A DNA stretch of 64,000 bases. It comes from an uncultured Flavobacteriales bacterium. Its GTDB lineage: Bacteria; Bacteroidota; Bacteroidia; Flavobacteriales; Crocinitomicaceae. This document shows, piece after piece, positions 53,138-62,401 of the stretch; positions within the stretch are counted from its first letter, which is position 1; every line of letters starts with the position of its first letter. Location of the stretch: the NCBI GenBank assembly GCA_946480815.1, contig CAMLLB010000008.1, forward strand, positions 52,237 to 116,236, written 5' to 3'. Both the position numbers and the translations under genes were made by a program. A model generated the notes under the pieces. The model saw only the letters and a list, made by a program, of their open reading frames with translations, searched no databases and was not told the DNA's origin.

Positions 53138-53770
53138 TTACTGTCGCCGCAACTCACCTGATCGCCATTTCTGCAGGAAGGTAGCCCAGGCAAAAGGATT
53201 CAGCAAGTTATTTACCGGAGATTGGCCCATCGTGTATAAACGTGTGTTGTTTTGGTTTACCACGTTCCCAAAAGAAATGGATGCGTCGCTTGGAACCAGT
53301 GACGCAAGGTTTGCCAAAGATTGTCCGGATAATTGTCTCTGTGCTCTCAACATGGCGTCTTCATATGGATCCATTTCCACGAATGCCTGAGCAAAAGCTT
53401 CTTTTGACGGCCATGGATAAATAACGACCTCGCTCAATTGGATCGTATCGACAATCATCATATGGATAATTGAATAACGGCTTTCACTCAAAGTATCCGG
53501 AACAATATAAGAAGACGGTTTATGCCCGTAATAACGGAACATGATCGTATCGCCCGGTTGAACGACCATTGAAAAGAAACCATAAATATCCGCAATCGTT
53601 CCTCTGTGAACCGTTTTGTTATAAACTGCAGCATAAGGCATTTCCTGTAAGCTATCCGAAGAAACTACCACTCCCGACAATTGAACCAACTTCTCTTGTT
53701 TTTGGGAGTTTGCATTCAAAGAAATGGCCACCACCATTCCGATAAGTCCGTATTTCAACCAATTATTCAT
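53138..53770 (-). CDS. Carboxypeptidase-regulatory-like domain protein
   Basis: 210 residues. ATG 53770 gives a signal peptide (MNNWLKYGLIGMVVAISLNANSQ). Residues about 28-105 (VQLSGVVVSSDSLQEMPYAAVYNKTVHRGTIADIYGFFSMVVQPGDTIMF-type strands) fit the carboxypeptidase-regulatory-like beta sandwich, as at the N-terminus of TonB-dependent receptors. The rest is polar without a known domain. No barrel is present. It is divergent from guaB. Confidence 0.78.
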   Translation of the reverse strand: MNNWLKYGLIGMVVAISLNANSQKQEKLVQLSGVVVSSDSLQEMPYAAVYNKTVHRGTIADIYGFFSMVVQPGDTIMFRYYGHKPSSYIVPDTLSESRYSIIHMMIVDTIQLSEVVIYPWPSKEAFAQAFVEMDPYEDAMLRAQRQLSGQSLANLASLVPSDASISFGNVVNQNNTRLYTMGQSPVNNLLNPFAWATFLQKWRSGELRRQ

Positions 53771-53877
53771 ACAGCAAGAATACGGATTTTTCAATAATCT
53801 ATCGAAGGCATTCCTTGCGTTTAACATTAATTATCAGGTGAAAGTCGAAAAGTTAACAGAAAGTTTAACTAAACCGA

Positions 53878-53907
53878 TTTGTTTGTAACTGAAAATAATT
53901 ACTTTTG
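53878..53907 (+). promoter_or_regulatory. Bacteroidota-type promoter for guaB
   Basis: TTTG at 53878-53881 is followed after 18 bases by TACTTTTG at 53900-53907, a close fit to -33 TTTG and -7 TAnnTTTG. The ATG at 53938 lies 30 bases further. Confidence 0.6.
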
Positions 53908-53937
53908 CGAGAATTTATTTCAAAAGTAGGTTCACAC

Positions 53938-55410
53938 ATGGCACTGTCCAATCTTAATTCAGTCAGAGAAGGTCTTACATACGACGACGTACTCTTAGTC
54001 CCAGCATTTTCACAAGTTCTACCTCGCGACGTTCAATTAAAAAGTAAAATTACCCGCAACATTGAGGTTAACACTCCAATCGTTTCTGCAGCGATGGATA
54101 CGGTAACGGAAGCAAGTTTAGCAATTGCACTTGCTCAACACGGCGGAATCGGAGTGATTCACAAAAACATGAGCATTGCCGACCAGGCATTGGAAGTAAG
54201 AAAAGTAAAACGTTCGGAAAGCGGAATGATCCTGGATCCGGTTACTTTATCCGAGCACGCATTGGTAGATGATGCACTCAATTTAATGGCCGAATACAAA
54301 ATCGGAGGAATTCCGGTTGTTGATGGAGCAAGAAAATTAAAAGGAATCATCACGAACCGTGATTTGCGTTTTGAGAAAAACCATTCACGTCCTGTGAGAG
54401 AGATCATGACCACAGAAAACCTGATCACAACCAAAGACGGAACAAGTCTTTCTACTGCCGAAGAAATATTACAGGAAAATAAAATCGAAAAATTACCAGT
54501 TGTTGATGCTAACAACACGCTGATCGGATTGATTACTTACCGCGATATCATCAAAGTAAAAACACACCCAAACTCCTGTAAGGACCAATACGGAAGATTA
54601 CGTGTTGCTGCAGCTGTCGGTGTTACACATGATACGATCGAACGTGTACAGGCATTGGTTGAAGCGGGTGTAGATGCAATTGTTATTGATACTGCTCACG
54701 GACATACGGAAGGAGTTGTTGTTAAACTGAAAGAAGTAAAAGCACAATTCCCGAAACTGGATGTCATCGTAGGAAACATTGCTACAGCTGCCGCTGCAAA
54801 GTACCTGGTAGAAGCCGGAGCAGATGCAGTAAAAGTAGGAATTGGTCCCGGATCCATTTGTACAACACGTGTAATTGCCGGAGTTGGAGTTCCGCAATTA
54901 ACCGCAGTAAATGATGTCGCTTTAGCTTTAGAAGGAACCGGAGTTCCTGTTATCGCTGACGGTGGAATCCGTTATACGGGAGATATCGTAAAAGCGATTG
55001 CTGCCGGAGCAGATGTCGTTATGATCGGTTCTATGTTCGCCGGAGTGGAAGAATCTCCGGGTGAAACAATCATTTATGAAGGAAGAAAATTCAAATCATA
55101 CCGTGGAATGGGATCTTTGGAAGCAATGCAAAAAGGTTCAAAAGACCGCTACTTCCAGGATGCAGAAGACGATATCAAAAAATTGGTGCCGGAAGGAATT
55201 TCAGGACGTGTTCCATACAAAGGAAACCTGTTCGAAGTGGTTTACCAGATCGTTGGTGGTTTGAGAGCCGGAATGGGCTACTGCGGAGCAGGTTCCATTG
55301 ACAAATTGAAAGGTGCAGAATTCGTTCGTATTACCTCTGCGGGAATGCGTGAATCACATCCGCATGATGTGACCATTACAAGAGAAGCACCGAATTACAG
55401 CTTGAAGTGA
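53938..55410 (+). CDS. guaB: IMP dehydrogenase
   Basis: 490 residues. [23 protein letters not shown] at the N-terminus, a CBS pair in the middle (about 95-210), and the catalytic [18 protein letters not shown] loop define the enzyme, with [27 protein letters not shown] following. It makes XMP from IMP in guanine nucleotide synthesis. ATG 53938 was chosen over an upstream TTG at 53905. Palindrome copy E follows. Confidence 0.97.
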   Translation: MALSNLNSVREGLTYDDVLLVPAFSQVLPRDVQLKSKITRNIEVNTPIVSAAMDTVTEASLAIALAQHGGIGVIHKNMSIADQALEVRKVKRSESGMILDPVTLSEHALVDDALNLMAEYKIGGIPVVDGARKLKGIITNRDLRFEKNHSRPVREIMTTENLITTKDGTSLSTAEEILQENKIEKLPVVDANNTLIGLITYRDIIKVKTHPNSCKDQYGRLRVAAAVGVTHDTIERVQALVEAGVDAIVIDTAHGHTEGVVVKLKEVKAQFPKLDVIVGNIATAAAAKYLVEAGADAVKVGIGPGSICTTRVIAGVGVPQLTAVNDVALALEGTGVPVIADGGIRYTGDIVKAIAAGADVVMIGSMFAGVEESPGETIIYEGRKFKSYRGMGSLEAMQKGSKDRYFQDAEDDIKKLVPEGISGRVPYKGNLFEVVYQIVGGLRAGMGYCGAGSIDKLKGAEFVRITSAGMRESHPHDVTITREAPNYSLK

Positions 55411-55431
55411 TTAACAGAAAATAATTCATTT

Positions 55432-55465
55432 ACAGTAGGGGCGGAAAATTTTCCGCCCCTACTGT
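55432..55465. repeat. Palindromic terminator element, copy E (variant apex)
   Basis: A perfect 34-base palindrome, arms 55432-55448 and 55449-55465, with outer stem ACAGT and the GC block AGGGGCGG, then apex AAAATTTT in place of GATTAATC. T-run at the 3' end. It lies between guaB and the PPIase gene, which are co-directional. Confidence 0.88.
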
Positions 55466-55522
55466 TTTTTGCACCCTAACACTATTTAATCCTTAATTTT
55501 TTCTTAAATCATCCGAATTTAC

Positions 55523-55552
55523 TTTCAAACCCAAAACAATGTGTTATTTTTG
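55523..55552 (+). promoter_or_regulatory. Promoter for the PpiC-type PPIase gene
   Basis: TTTC (55523-55526) is followed after 18 bases by TATTTTTG (55545-55552), one base from the Bacteroidota consensus. ATG 55585 lies 32 bases on. Confidence 0.5.
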
Positions 55553-55584
55553 GCGTTCTTGGTTTGAATAAAGTATTACAATAC

Positions 55585-57540
55585 ATGAAAAAACGACTAT
55601 TATTAGCCTTAGGAATTCTATTTTCCCTAAACACCATTGCCCAAACAGATAACGTTGTGATGGAGATTGACGGTAAAAAGGTTACCAAATCCGAATTTTT
55701 ACAGATTTATTTAAAAAATAATACCAACCCGAAATACGATAAACAATCGTTGGACGAGTACATGGAATTATTCAAAAAATTCAAGCTGAAAGTTGCAGAA
55801 GCAGAGGCTCTTGGATATGACACCATTCCGAAATTAAAAAAGGAATTGGCAGGTTACAGAAAACAATTGTCCCAACCATATTTGATCGATTCTACGAAAA
55901 ACAGTGCCTTGGTAAATCAGGCATATGAGCGTATGAAAAATGAAGTCCATGCTGCACACATCCTGGTGAAAATAGCTGAAAATGCTTCTCCTGAAGACAC
56001 TCTTGCGGCCTACAACCGCATCATGACAATCAAGAAACGGATCGAGAACGGTGAAGATTTTAATACCGTTGCAAAAGGTAAAAACGGTTCTGATGATCCA
56101 TCTGCAGTAAGAAACGGTGGAGATTTAGGTTATTTTACGGCTTTCCAGATGGTTTACCAGTTTGAAGAAGCTGCTTACAATACTCCGATTGGGAAAATTT
56201 CCAATCCGGTTCGTACGAAATTCGGTTACCACATTTTGAAAGTAATTGATATGCGTCCGGCAAGAGGAACGATGAAAGCAGCACATATTATGGTTGCAAC
56301 TGGAAAAGATGCAAGTGCAGAAGAAATTGAAACAGCTCACAAAAAAGTAGATGAGATTTATGCGAAATTGCAGGCCGGAGAATCGTTTGAAAAACTGGCA
56401 AGTGAGTTCTCTGACGATGCACAGACTGCAGAAAAAGGAGGTGAATTGCCTTTATTCGGAACGGGAACAACAACACGAATGGTCCCTGAATTTGAGGAAG
56501 CAGCATTCCAGTTAAAAGCAAACGGTGATGTTTCCCAACCGGTACAAACAGCTTTCGGATACCACATCATCAAGCGTTTGGAGTTGACACCATTGCGTTC
56601 TTTTGAAGAATTAAGAAAAGAAATCCAAGGGAAAGTAAACAAAGACGAGCGTTCAATTGTTACACAGCAATCATTTATCCAGAAGTTGAAGAAAACGTAT
56701 GCGTTCAAGGACAATTACAGTAAAACGAGCAAGTGGTTTGTACAAAATATTGATACGAACTATTTCAAAGGAACGTGGACAGCTGACGGTTTGAAATCAA
56801 ATACAGCTATGTTTACCCTGGACAAAAAAGAATTTACACAGAAAGATTTTGCTGCTTACCTTCAGAAAAATTACAGAACCTACAAAAGTATGGAAGCAGC
56901 TGCATTGGTTAAAAAACAGTACGCTTCCTGGCAAAACAGCGAAATCCTTGCATACGAAGAAAGTAAGCTGGACTCAAAATACCCTGATTTCAAAGCATTA
57001 ATGCAGGAGTATCACGACGGTATCTTATTATATGAGATCATGTCTGATAAAGTATGGAATAAAGCAATCAAGGATACTTCCGGTTTAAAATCATTCTTTG
57101 AAAGTCACAATGCGAATTATTCATGGGGAAAAAGATACAATGCATACGTATATGAATGCTCCAATGAAGCTGTTTCCAAAAAAGTTGCTGCAATGCTGAA
57201 AAGCGATACGATTTCTTCCCGTACGGTGATCAACGCAATCAACAAGGATTCGGAATTAAACCTGCGTGTGAGAACAGGTAAATTCGAAGTAGAATCTACT
57301 CCCTACTTGAAAGGACATGATCTGAAGAAAGGAGTAAATCCTGCTTATGTTGTAGATGGTAAATATTACATCGTTAAAGTAGACGAGATCCTGGAACCAG
57401 CTAAGAAAACAATGACCGAAGCAAAAGGAGCTGCAACTTCTGATTATCAAACCTACCTTGAAAAAGAATGGTTAACAGAAATCGCTAAAAAGCATCCGAT
57501 CGTCATTCACGAGCAAGTACTTTACAGTTTAGGAAAATAA
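55585..57540 (+). CDS. Periplasmic peptidyl-prolyl isomerase with two parvulin domains
   Basis: 651 residues with signal peptide MKKRLLLALGILFSLNTIAQ. Two rotamase domains are visible: EVHAAHILVKIAENASPEDT to FGYHILKVID (about 120-225) and MKAAHIMVATGKDASAEEI to FGYHIIKRLEL (about 230-335). A long C-terminal helical part follows, as in SurA/PpiD-type chaperones. It probably assists outer-membrane protein folding. ATG 55585 was chosen over a TTG at 55564. It is the first of three co-directional genes. Confidence 0.93.
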   Translation: MKKRLLLALGILFSLNTIAQTDNVVMEIDGKKVTKSEFLQIYLKNNTNPKYDKQSLDEYMELFKKFKLKVAEAEALGYDTIPKLKKELAGYRKQLSQPYLIDSTKNSALVNQAYERMKNEVHAAHILVKIAENASPEDTLAAYNRIMTIKKRIENGEDFNTVAKGKNGSDDPSAVRNGGDLGYFTAFQMVYQFEEAAYNTPIGKISNPVRTKFGYHILKVIDMRPARGTMKAAHIMVATGKDASAEEIETAHKKVDEIYAKLQAGESFEKLASEFSDDAQTAEKGGELPLFGTGTTTRMVPEFEEAAFQLKANGDVSQPVQTAFGYHIIKRLELTPLRSFEELRKEIQGKVNKDERSIVTQQSFIQKLKKTYAFKDNYSKTSKWFVQNIDTNYFKGTWTADGLKSNTAMFTLDKKEFTQKDFAAYLQKNYRTYKSMEAAALVKKQYASWQNSEILAYEESKLDSKYPDFKALMQEYHDGILLYEIMSDKVWNKAIKDTSGLKSFFESHNANYSWGKRYNAYVYECSNEAVSKKVAAMLKSDTISSRTVINAINKDSELNLRVRTGKFEVESTPYLKGHDLKKGVNPAYVVDGKYYIVKVDEILEPAKKTMTEAKGAATSDYQTYLEKEWLTEIAKKHPIVIHEQVLYSLGK

Positions 57541-57543
57541 GAA

Positions 57544-57570
57544 AGAAAGCCGGCAATGCCGGTTTTTCTT
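57544..57570 (+). terminator. Hairpin terminator after first PPIase gene
   Basis: CCGGC (57550-57554) pairs with GCCGG (57558-57562) around AAT, followed by TTTTTCTTT. Downstream of the stop at 57540. Confidence 0.8.
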
Positions 57571-57678
57571 TTTGCAAAAAACAGTTAATTCTTAAAATAA
57601 TGTAATTTGCTACGCGTTATTGATTGAATCTCAAAAAAGAACACGAAATTAGCAGCTCATTTGCTTGATAAAAAGAAC

Positions 57679-59058
57679 ATGAAATACAGCATATTCCTAA
57701 GTTTACTCTTCCTATTGGCATTCACCAGGTCTTTTGCCCAGCCCAAACTAATCGATAAAGTAGTTGCCCAGGTGGGTGATAACATTGTGCTTTATTCCGA
57801 AATAGAGGGTCAAAAACAATCCATGAAACAAAACGGTGTAGTGGCCGAAGACATCAATGAATGTGTGATCCTGGAGCAGATGCTTTATAACTTCCTGCTG
57901 GTTAACCAGGCTGAATTGGATTCAATCCAGATCAGTGATGAACAGGTAGACGCCGAAATGGAAAACAGACTTCGTTTGATCGAAAGCCAAATGAAGAATG
58001 TAAAAGATGAAAAAGGAAACCCGATTACCATTGAATCTTTTTACGGGAAAACAAAACTTCAGATCAAGGAGGAATTCAGAGCTACCATTAAGAAACGATT
58101 ACAGGGGCAGGAAGTTGAACGTGGAATTACCGCCGCAATTGATGTTTCCCCTTTAGATGTTGAGAATTTCTTCAATTCAATTCCGAAAGACAGTTTACCG
58201 TATATCAATTCCCAACTTTCTTTTCAGCAAATAGCTATTTTCCCAAAGATCACCAAGGCAGATAAAGACCTTGCATTTAAACAAATTTCCGATTTGAGAA
58301 AACAGGTTGCTGCGGGAAAAATGACATTTTGCTCTGCTGCCTCTTTCTATTCCGAAGATCCGGGAAGTGCAAAAGCATGCGGAAGAATTGAAGCTACACG
58401 GGGAGCAATGGTCCGTCCGTTTGAAGCAACGGCTTACAGTTTAAAAGTAGGTGAAATCAGTGAAGTATTCGAAACAGAGTTCGGATACCACTTCATGCAG
58501 CTGATCGAACGAAAAGGAGACGATTACATCGTAAATCATGTCCTGATCGCACCAAAATTCAGTCTGGACAGTTTGGATGCTTCCAGTAAACGAATGGAAC
58601 GTTGCTACGAGGACTTGAAACAAAACAAAATTACGTGGGAAGAAGCTGTAAGGATTTATTCCAACGATGTCAATACAAAAGAGAATAAAGGATATATTAC
58701 GAATCCAATCACAGGGGAAATAAAATGGAGCGTTGAACAGGTGAACCAGGTAGACCCAATGATGTTCCAGTTGACAGATGGATTGGAATTGAACCAAATC
58801 ACTGCGCCATTGCTTTATTACGATTTTAATGAGCGTAAGGAGGCTATCCGAATTGTTCGCGTTGCAGAAAGAACAAAACCTCATGTTGGGAACCTGAAAG
58901 ATGATTACAACCTCTTCCGTATGATGGCATTGGAACAAAAGAAACAAAAGACAATTGCCAACTGGACTAAGACCAAAATTTCAACCGCATACATTCGGAT
59001 CGATGATTCTTTCAAAGATTGCAAATTCGAAAATGAGTGGATACCTAAAGCACCTTAA
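57679..59058 (+). CDS. SurA-like peptidyl-prolyl isomerase
   Basis: 459 residues. ATG 57679 gives signal peptide MKYSIFLSLLFLLAFTRSFAQ; an upstream TTG would lengthen it. PKLIDKVVAQVGDNIVLYSEIEGQ is the SurA N-terminal start; a parvulin domain (QLSFQQIAIFPKIT to EFGYHFMQLIERKG) follows and a further one is partial. It would be a periplasmic chaperone for outer-membrane proteins, next to the first PPIase. It is 17 bases before moxR. Confidence 0.92.
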   Translation: MKYSIFLSLLFLLAFTRSFAQPKLIDKVVAQVGDNIVLYSEIEGQKQSMKQNGVVAEDINECVILEQMLYNFLLVNQAELDSIQISDEQVDAEMENRLRLIESQMKNVKDEKGNPITIESFYGKTKLQIKEEFRATIKKRLQGQEVERGITAAIDVSPLDVENFFNSIPKDSLPYINSQLSFQQIAIFPKITKADKDLAFKQISDLRKQVAAGKMTFCSAASFYSEDPGSAKACGRIEATRGAMVRPFEATAYSLKVGEISEVFETEFGYHFMQLIERKGDDYIVNHVLIAPKFSLDSLDASSKRMERCYEDLKQNKITWEEAVRIYSNDVNTKENKGYITNPITGEIKWSVEQVNQVDPMMFQLTDGLELNQITAPLLYYDFNERKEAIRIVRVAERTKPHVGNLKDDYNLFRMMALEQKKQKTIANWTKTKISTAYIRIDDSFKDCKFENEWIPKAP

Positions 59059-59075
59059 AGAAAAACGATAAAACT

Positions 59076-60032
59076 ATGTCAGACGTTGCTGCTATTGAAC
59101 AACTAGTAAAAGACTATAAAGCGCTTAAAAACGAAATTCACCAGGTAATTGTTGGTCAGGAAGAAGTAGTTGATCAGGTTCTGATCTCTATTTTCTCGCG
59201 TGGACACTGTTTGCTTGTGGGAGTTCCGGGATTGGCAAAAACCCTTTTGGTAAATACCATTGCAGATACATTGGGATTATCCTTTAATCGCGTTCAGTTT
59301 ACTCCCGATCTGATGCCTTCGGACATTGTTGGTTCTGAAATCCTGGATGAAAGCCGTCATTTTAAGTTTATCAAAGGACCATTGTTCAACAACATTATTT
59401 TAGCGGATGAGATCAACCGTACGCCTCCAAAAACGCAATCTGCATTATTGGAAGCCATGCAGGAAAGAAGAGTGACAGCAGCGGGAACGACATATACGCT
59501 CCCTCACCCCTTCTTCGTTTTGGCAACTCAAAACCCAATCGAACAGGAAGGAACTTATCCCTTACCTGAAGCTCAGTTGGACCGCTTCATGTTCAATATC
59601 TGGGTAGATTATCCAACATTTGTTGAAGAGCTTGCAATTGTAAAAAGCACCACTTCGGATACCAAAATTCAATTGAAACAGATCGTTTCAGGTGAAAAGA
59701 TCGCAGAATACCAGGAATTGATCCGTCGTATCCCGGTTCCGGATAATGTTTTGGAATATGCAGTTAAGCTGGTTGCAAAAACGCGTAAAGACAATCCGAT
59801 GGCACCGCAATTGACGAAAGACTTTATTTCGTGGGGTGCAGGGCCAAGAGCATCTCAATACTTAATCGTCGGAGCAAAATGTCATGCAGCATTACACGGC
59901 CGTTTTTCACCGGATATTGATGATGTCAAAGCTGTTGCATTGCCAATCTTAAGACACCGTATCGTTCGGAACTACCGTGCAGAAGCGGAAGGTTTCTCTA
60001 ATGACCGATTGATCACCGAATTGATGAAGTAA
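59076..60032 (+). CDS. MoxR family AAA ATPase
   Basis: 318 residues. GVPGLAKTLLVNTIA (Walker A), NIILADEINRTPPKTQSALLEAMQERRVT (Walker B and sensor), and LATQNPIEQEGTYPLPEAQLDRFMFN are the MoxR signature. It is a chaperone-like ATPase acting with VWA or DUF58 partners, none of which is in the window. Copy F terminates it. Confidence 0.93.
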   Translation: MSDVAAIEQLVKDYKALKNEIHQVIVGQEEVVDQVLISIFSRGHCLLVGVPGLAKTLLVNTIADTLGLSFNRVQFTPDLMPSDIVGSEILDESRHFKFIKGPLFNNIILADEINRTPPKTQSALLEAMQERRVTAAGTTYTLPHPFFVLATQNPIEQEGTYPLPEAQLDRFMFNIWVDYPTFVEELAIVKSTTSDTKIQLKQIVSGEKIAEYQELIRRIPVPDNVLEYAVKLVAKTRKDNPMAPQLTKDFISWGAGPRASQYLIVGAKCHAALHGRFSPDIDDVKAVALPILRHRIVRNYRAEAEGFSNDRLITELMK

Positions 60033-60050
60033 TTCGATCAAATTATATTA

Positions 60051-60088
60051 AAACAGCAGGGGCGCGATTAATCGCGCCCCTGCTGTTT
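60051..60088. repeat. Palindromic terminator element, copy F
   Basis: A perfect 38-base palindrome: arms 60051-60069 and 60070-60088, with outer stem AAACAGC, GC block AGGGGCGC and apex GATTAATC. It lies between the convergent moxR (stop 60032) and lipoprotein (stop 60107) genes. Confidence 0.9.
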
Positions 60089-60106
60089 ATATGAATACCG
60101 GATCTA

Positions 60107-60952
60107 TTAATAATTGATCGTATACGTATGTCCGTCGATTTCAATAGTGAATGTTCCGTCACAAGAACCTGCTCCGTAATCAATCGTACGGGTTGATTTC
60201 CCAGTCGGTGTGATTTCCAATATTCCTTTCGTGATGTACGGACATCCGACTTTCACATGCAGCGGGCTTGTAATGTTTGCCACATACCCATCGCCATTTA
60301 CTACTTGTGCATTTGCAGTCCCCGTAATGTCCCACTCATCGTCATAAATATTCAGAACGGTATTATACCCGGCTGTAAATGTCCGAACCTGAGCTGAAGT
60401 ATAGGTTGCAATTTCACCTGTAGTGAGTGTTACAACACCATTTATGTTCACATTGTAATACGGTTGTTGCGATCCGTTCAACCCCATGTTTTCTATGGTC
60501 ATCAATCCTTCTACCTTAATGTCGTTCACATAATAGTTTACAGGAGTATAGCGGATGATTGTTCCCTGGTTGTAATACGGACCATTGTAAGAAATGATCA
60601 ATTTACCACGGCGTTGTTTGTAATCCTGACAGGTACAGTTGTTTGTTCCCCAATCAATCGTGATTGTATCCTGAGAACCTACCGTATCGATTGTGATGAT
60701 TACATTACAATTTGCTTTTTCGGTTTCAGTAACTTCGTGACTGTCCTGGTAGCGATAAATTGGTTTCCCGATTCCGTATATAAAAGTCCCGCCTTTATAT
60801 GCCTGATCTGACATATTTGCCATTTCAGCAAAAGCATTCTCTACGATTGCGTTTGTTTTCGGGGCATTACTTTCATCATACTTCCATTTCTTACAAGATG
60901 CAACTTGTGCAATTGCTGCTAAAGAAAAGCTAAAAATTAAGAGTCGTTTCAT
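60107..60952 (-). CDS. Hypothetical lipoprotein with cysteines
   Basis: 281 residues with lipobox VASCKK (acyl-Cys20). The body is beta-rich, with Thr/Asn/Tyr repeats (YNGPYYNQGTIIRYTPVNYYVND) and Cys residues (NCNVI, NCTCQDY, VGCPYITKG, GSCDGTF). No family was recognised. It is the sole gene on its transcript and ends next to copy F. Confidence 0.6.
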   Translation of the reverse strand: MKRLLIFSFSLAAIAQVASCKKWKYDESNAPKTNAIVENAFAEMANMSDQAYKGGTFIYGIGKPIYRYQDSHEVTETEKANCNVIITIDTVGSQDTITIDWGTNNCTCQDYKQRRGKLIISYNGPYYNQGTIIRYTPVNYYVNDIKVEGLMTIENMGLNGSQQPYYNVNINGVVTLTTGEIATYTSAQVRTFTAGYNTVLNIYDDEWDITGTANAQVVNGDGYVANITSPLHVKVGCPYITKGILEITPTGKSTRTIDYGAGSCDGTFTIEIDGHTYTINY

Positions 60953-61181
60953 TTTGTGTAGTATTTAGTGATGCGAATATCGTTGATAACAAATAACATA
61001 CCAAACGTTTTTTTTATAAATGAGTAATTATCACTTTTAATCGATTATTTTGCGAAAAGTTACACTAACTGTTAAATTTTTCCAAGCAAAAACAGGCAGT
61101 TTAAACCAATTTAATTCGTTGTTCACATTCCAGTATTAATAGTTTCAACGAAAGAATTCAAAATTCGAATTCAGCTTCCTA

Positions 61182-61189
61182 TATCTTTG
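61182..61189 (+). promoter_or_regulatory. Possible -7 box for SirB1-like gene
   Basis: TATCTTTG fits TAnnTTTG exactly, only 4 bases before the ATG at 61194. If used, the transcript would have almost no leader. No -33 TTG is seen. Confidence 0.4.
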
Positions 61190-61193
61190 TTTC

Positions 61194-62069
61194 ATGAAAG
61201 ATCTCAAATCTTTACAAGCCCTAATTGCACTCATGGATGATCCGGATGAGCAAGTTTATGCGCATGTAAGAGATCGCTTATTGGAGATCGGTCCCGAAGC
61301 AGTTCAGTTGTTGGAATCTTCCTGGGAAGAAAAAGATTATGGCCTGCTCTTTCAATCACGGATCGAAACATTGATCCACGAGATCCAATTCGAAGAATGC
61401 AAACGTCAAATGCTTTCCTGGTATCGCAGTTCGACCAAAGACCTGTTAAAAGGTGCGATCCTCGTAGCAAAATACCAATATCCCGGTTTAGACGAAAAAT
61501 ACGTTTACGAGTTCATTGAACGTGTTCGCAGAGATTGCTGGCTGGAACTGAATCCGAATATGACCGCCTTTGAATCGATCCGCATTATCAATAAAGTCCT
61601 TTTCGGGCAATACGGTTTCTCCGGGAATTCAAAGAATTACAATTCACCTCTGAATTCCTTTCTCAATACCGTTATTGAAACAAAGAAAGGAAATCCTTTG
61701 AGCCTTAGTATTCTTTACAGTGTCATTGCACAGGAATTGAAACTTCCGATTTACGGAGTAAACCTCCCGAACCATTTCATCCTGGCTTACATGGATAACA
61801 ATGGAGTGAACCAGTTTATTTCGAACGGGAACGAATACGGGGTTCTATTTTATATCAACGCATTTTCGAAAGGAAGCATGCTTCAAAAAGATGATATTGT
61901 GCAATTCCTATCCAGTATCCAGGTCGCACCGCAAGCAAGCCATTTTCAACCTTGTTCCAATTCGGACATCATTCGCCGGATGCTGACAAACCTCGTTTCT
62001 TCCTTCCAGCAAGTAGGAAACCTGGAAAAAGTAAATGAATTGATTGAACTTCGGAGTTTGCTGGATTGA
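61194..62069 (+). CDS. SirB1/transglutaminase-like core protein
   Basis: 291 residues. An N-terminal helical region (HEAT-like, DDPDEQVYAHVRDRLLEIGPEAV) is followed by KKGNPLSLSILYSVIAQELKLPIYGVNLPNHFILAY, the core of the SirB1/Transglut_core2 family. The cysteine of true transglutaminases is not obvious. Function is unknown. Confidence 0.8.
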   Translation: MKDLKSLQALIALMDDPDEQVYAHVRDRLLEIGPEAVQLLESSWEEKDYGLLFQSRIETLIHEIQFEECKRQMLSWYRSSTKDLLKGAILVAKYQYPGLDEKYVYEFIERVRRDCWLELNPNMTAFESIRIINKVLFGQYGFSGNSKNYNSPLNSFLNTVIETKKGNPLSLSILYSVIAQELKLPIYGVNLPNHFILAYMDNNGVNQFISNGNEYGVLFYINAFSKGSMLQKDDIVQFLSSIQVAPQASHFQPCSNSDIIRRMLTNLVSSFQQVGNLEKVNELIELRSLLD

Positions 62070-62158
62070 TTAATCAAGAAATTAAACGAATAAAATTGAA
62101 TATTCTCTTTGTTTGAGTTACCAAATTTTGGTACTTTTAATTCAACAATTAAGAAATC

Positions 62159-62401
62159 ATGGGAAAAAACACATCCATTTCACTGGGAGATCATTTTGAA
62201 AATTTCATCAATGATGAGATCAAATCAGGGAGATATGGTTCTGTAAGCGAAGTAATCCGATCTGCCCTACGCCTTCTTGAAAATGAAGAACGCAAACTCA
62301 ATGAATTGAGAAACGCACTAATTGTTGGTGAACAAAGCGGATGGATAGAAGACTTCAATCCGGAAGACCATTTAAAAGCTCTGCACAAAAAGCACTCGTG
62401 A
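62159..62401 (+). CDS. parD: ParD-type antitoxin
   Basis: 80 residues. TSISLGDHFENFINDEIKSGRYGSVSEVIRSALRLLENEE is a ribbon-helix-helix domain typical of ParD; the C-terminal half is the toxin-binding helix. It is the upstream gene of a toxin-antitoxin pair. Its stop overlaps the toxin start (GTGA at 62398-62401). Confidence 0.93.
   Translation: MGKNTSISLGDHFENFINDEIKSGRYGSVSEVIRSALRLLENEERKLNELRNALIVGEQSGWIEDFNPEDHLKALHKKHS

Noticed and set aside
58441..58947. 168-codon minus-strand frame
   Set aside because: Antisense to the SurA-like gene; no signature.
4337..60088. The six palindromes as insertion-sequence ends or MITEs
   Set aside because: There is no internal sequence, no target duplication and no transposase nearby; the arms fit terminators better.
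61194..62069. SirB1-like gene as a true transglutaminase
   Set aside because: The catalytic Cys could not be found at the expected site; only the family core is claimed.
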